From Methylibium sp965279545 (GTDB lineage: Bacteria > Pseudomonadota > Gammaproteobacteria > Burkholderiales > Burkholderiaceae_C): a stretch of 64,000 nt of DNA. Positions 62,904 to 64,000 of this stretch are shown here, piece by piece. The stretch spans positions 3,596,001 through 3,660,000 of the forward strand of contig NZ_OZ257250.1 in NCBI RefSeq assembly GCF_965279545.1, given 5' to 3'. Numbering within the stretch: the stretch's first letter is position 1; every line of letters starts with the position of its first letter. The notes under the pieces were generated by a model, which saw only the letters and a list, made by a program, of their open reading frames with translations, ran no database searches and had not been told where the DNA came from. A program made the translations under genes and the position numbers.

Positions 62904-63803
62904 ATGGCGAGCGCCCCGCTGCAGGCCGCGATCCAGGCCGAATGGCTGCCCTGGCTGGGCGCGGCGACGCTCGCCGTGCTGGCCGCGGCGACGCTCGAAG
63001 GCGTGGTGCTCGGCCGGCGCGGCGCGCAGCGCTACGACTGGCGCGCCTACGCCGCGACGCTCGGCGACGCGCTCGGGCGCCGCGCCATCGACGCACTCGG
63101 CCTGTCGATCGCGCTGCCGGCGCTGCGCTGGGCGCACGAGCACCGCCTCACCGACCTCGCACTGGACGGCTGGGTGGCGTTCGCACTGCTGTTCATCGGC
63201 CAGGAGTTCTTCTACTACGGGTACCACCGCGCGGCCCACCGCGTGCGCTGGTTCTGGGCCACGCACGCGGTGCACCACTCGCCCAACGAGCTGACGCTGG
63301 CCTCGGCGCTGCGGCTGGGCTGGACCGGCAAGCTCACCGGCACGGCGCTGTTCTTCGTGCCGCTGGTGTGGCTGGGCTTCCCTCCGGCCGCGGTGCTCGC
63401 GACCGTGGCGCTGAACCTGCTGTACCAGTTCTGGCTGCACGCCACCTGGATCCCGAAGCTCGGCCCGCTGGAGTGGGTGCTGAACACGCCCTCGCACCAC
63501 CGCGTGCACCACGGCAGCAACCCCGAATACCTCGACTGCAACTACGGCGGCGTGCTGATCGTGTTCGACCGCCTGTTCGGCAGCTTCGTCGCCGAGCGCG
63601 ACGAGCTGCCGCCGCGCTACGGCCTGACGACGCCGCTGTACTCCTGCAACCCGCTGCGCATCGCGCTGCACGAGTGGCTGAACCTGGCGCGCGACCTGGC
63701 CGCCGCGCGCGGCTGGCGCCGCCGGCTGCACGTCCTGTTCGGCCCGCCGCCGACCCACCCCGCCCTGCTCGTCCCACCCACCCCCAGGAGTTCGACACGA
63801 TGA
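62904..63803 (+). CDS. Sterol desaturase/fatty acid hydroxylase family membrane protein
   Basis: 299 residues from the ATG at 62904. Several membrane helices and the three histidine clusters of the di-iron family: YYGYHRAAHRVRW, THAVHHSPNE and SHHRVHHGSN. The family oxidises C-H bonds of lipids, including sterols, fatty acids and ether lipids; the substrate here is unknown. Downstream gene starts within its stop (ATGA at 63800-63803), so the two are coupled. Confidence 0.88.
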   Translation: MASAPLQAAIQAEWLPWLGAATLAVLAAATLEGVVLGRRGAQRYDWRAYAATLGDALGRRAIDALGLSIALPALRWAHEHRLTDLALDGWVAFALLFIGQEFFYYGYHRAAHRVRWFWATHAVHHSPNELTLASALRLGWTGKLTGTALFFVPLVWLGFPPAAVLATVALNLLYQFWLHATWIPKLGPLEWVLNTPSHHRVHHGSNPEYLDCNYGGVLIVFDRLFGSFVAERDELPPRYGLTTPLYSCNPLRIALHEWLNLARDLAAARGWRRRLHVLFGPPPTHPALLVPPTPRSSTR

Positions 63804-64000
63804 CTGCTTCCTCCCCGACCCCGCCCCGGCTGGCCCTGCTGCCTGCCGCCGCGCTCCTTGCGCTGCTGTCCGCCTGCGGCGGCGGTGGCGACACGGCCAG
63901 CGACACCACCGTCTCGGCCGAGACCACCGAAGCGGTCAGCGCCAACAGCCTGTCAATGACCGAGGACAGTGCGAACGCCGCGTCGGCGACGCTGGCGACC
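63800..64000 (+). CDS. Lipoprotein, N-terminal part (runs off the window)
   Basis: 67 residues are visible from the ATG at 63800, which overlaps the preceding stop. A signal peptide with lipobox LLALLSACGGGGD (Cys26) and a Thr/Ser/Ala-rich continuation. The product is an exported lipoprotein, and its main domain lies outside the window. Coupling to the sterol-desaturase-family gene suggests joint expression. Confidence 0.7.
   Translation, partial: MTASSPTPPRLALLPAAALLALLSACGGGGDTASDTTVSAETTEAVSANSLSMTEDSANAASATLAT

Overview
The window is a high-GC chromosomal segment of a betaproteobacterium, most likely Burkholderiales of the Rubrivivax/Leptothrix/Ideonella type. This rests on the gene families and gene order seen (sucCD next to paired TerC genes, pilA with PglL-type ligase and TfpZ-type accessory protein, ohrR-ohr, SWIB protein with a lysine-alanine tail, uvrA, recQ) and on strong GC-rich codon use. 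It is not a species call. No tRNA, rRNA or CRISPR array was seen.

Layout. 1-2.9 kb: end of sucC, sucD, two TerC-family membrane proteins. 3.0-5.8 kb: a signalling cassette of membrane-anchored Ser/Thr kinase, PP2C phosphatase and FHA protein. 6.0-7.9 kb: an intact metallo-beta-lactamase-fold gene followed by a Phd/VapC-type toxin-antitoxin pair and a second copy of the last 373 bp of that gene, so the pair sits between long direct repeats. 8.0-10.9 kb: a small membrane protein and two glycan genes. 11.17-16.31 kb: an insertion-sequence nest. A tnpB-less IS66 element (11266-16071) with an 8-bp target duplication contains an IS5-group and an IS701-type element inserted at the same TTAG tetranucleotide, and the whole nest splits a small unknown gene. 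16.3-20.4 kb: three genes for a 3-acetamido-3,6-dideoxyhexose nucleotide sugar, then a TPR-GT61 glycosyltransferase. These glycan genes look less GC-rich than the core.

20.4-32.1 kb is a type IV pilus glycosylation region: three pilA genes, each with a GG-N10-GC sigma-54 promoter and a TGAC-N7-GTCA palindrome at fixed spacing, a TPR-glycosyltransferase, a PglL/Wzy-type O-oligosaccharyltransferase, moaC, a TfpX/TfpZ-type accessory protein, a BepA-like M48 protease and a SPINDLY-type TPR O-GlcNAc transferase. 32.1-38.1 kb: small membrane protein, ohrR-ohr, SWIB protein, an 87-bp tandem repeat, a hybrid histidine kinase and a DsbA-like isomerase.

38.3-44.2 kb holds one 1,974-residue protein that fuses two alpha/beta-hydrolase domains to a CHAT protease domain with an intact His/Cys pair and a helical C-terminus; this is the most unusual gene in the window. 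44.4-56 kb: OmpA-type protein, uvrA, an ECF sigma/anti-sigma-like pair divergent from a von Willebrand A lipoprotein, a small lipoprotein and a large membrane patatin. 56.0-57.8 kb: a compact, lower-GC, convergent restriction-modification candidate, with a wHTH-fused DPPY methyltransferase, a PD-(D/E)xK protein and a 20-bp palindrome before the methyltransferase. 57.8-64 kb: recQ with a repeat-derived insertion, an OmpR-type two-component system, a secreted repeat protein, a Cys-rich secreted protein, a sterol-desaturase-family membrane protein and the start of a lipoprotein.
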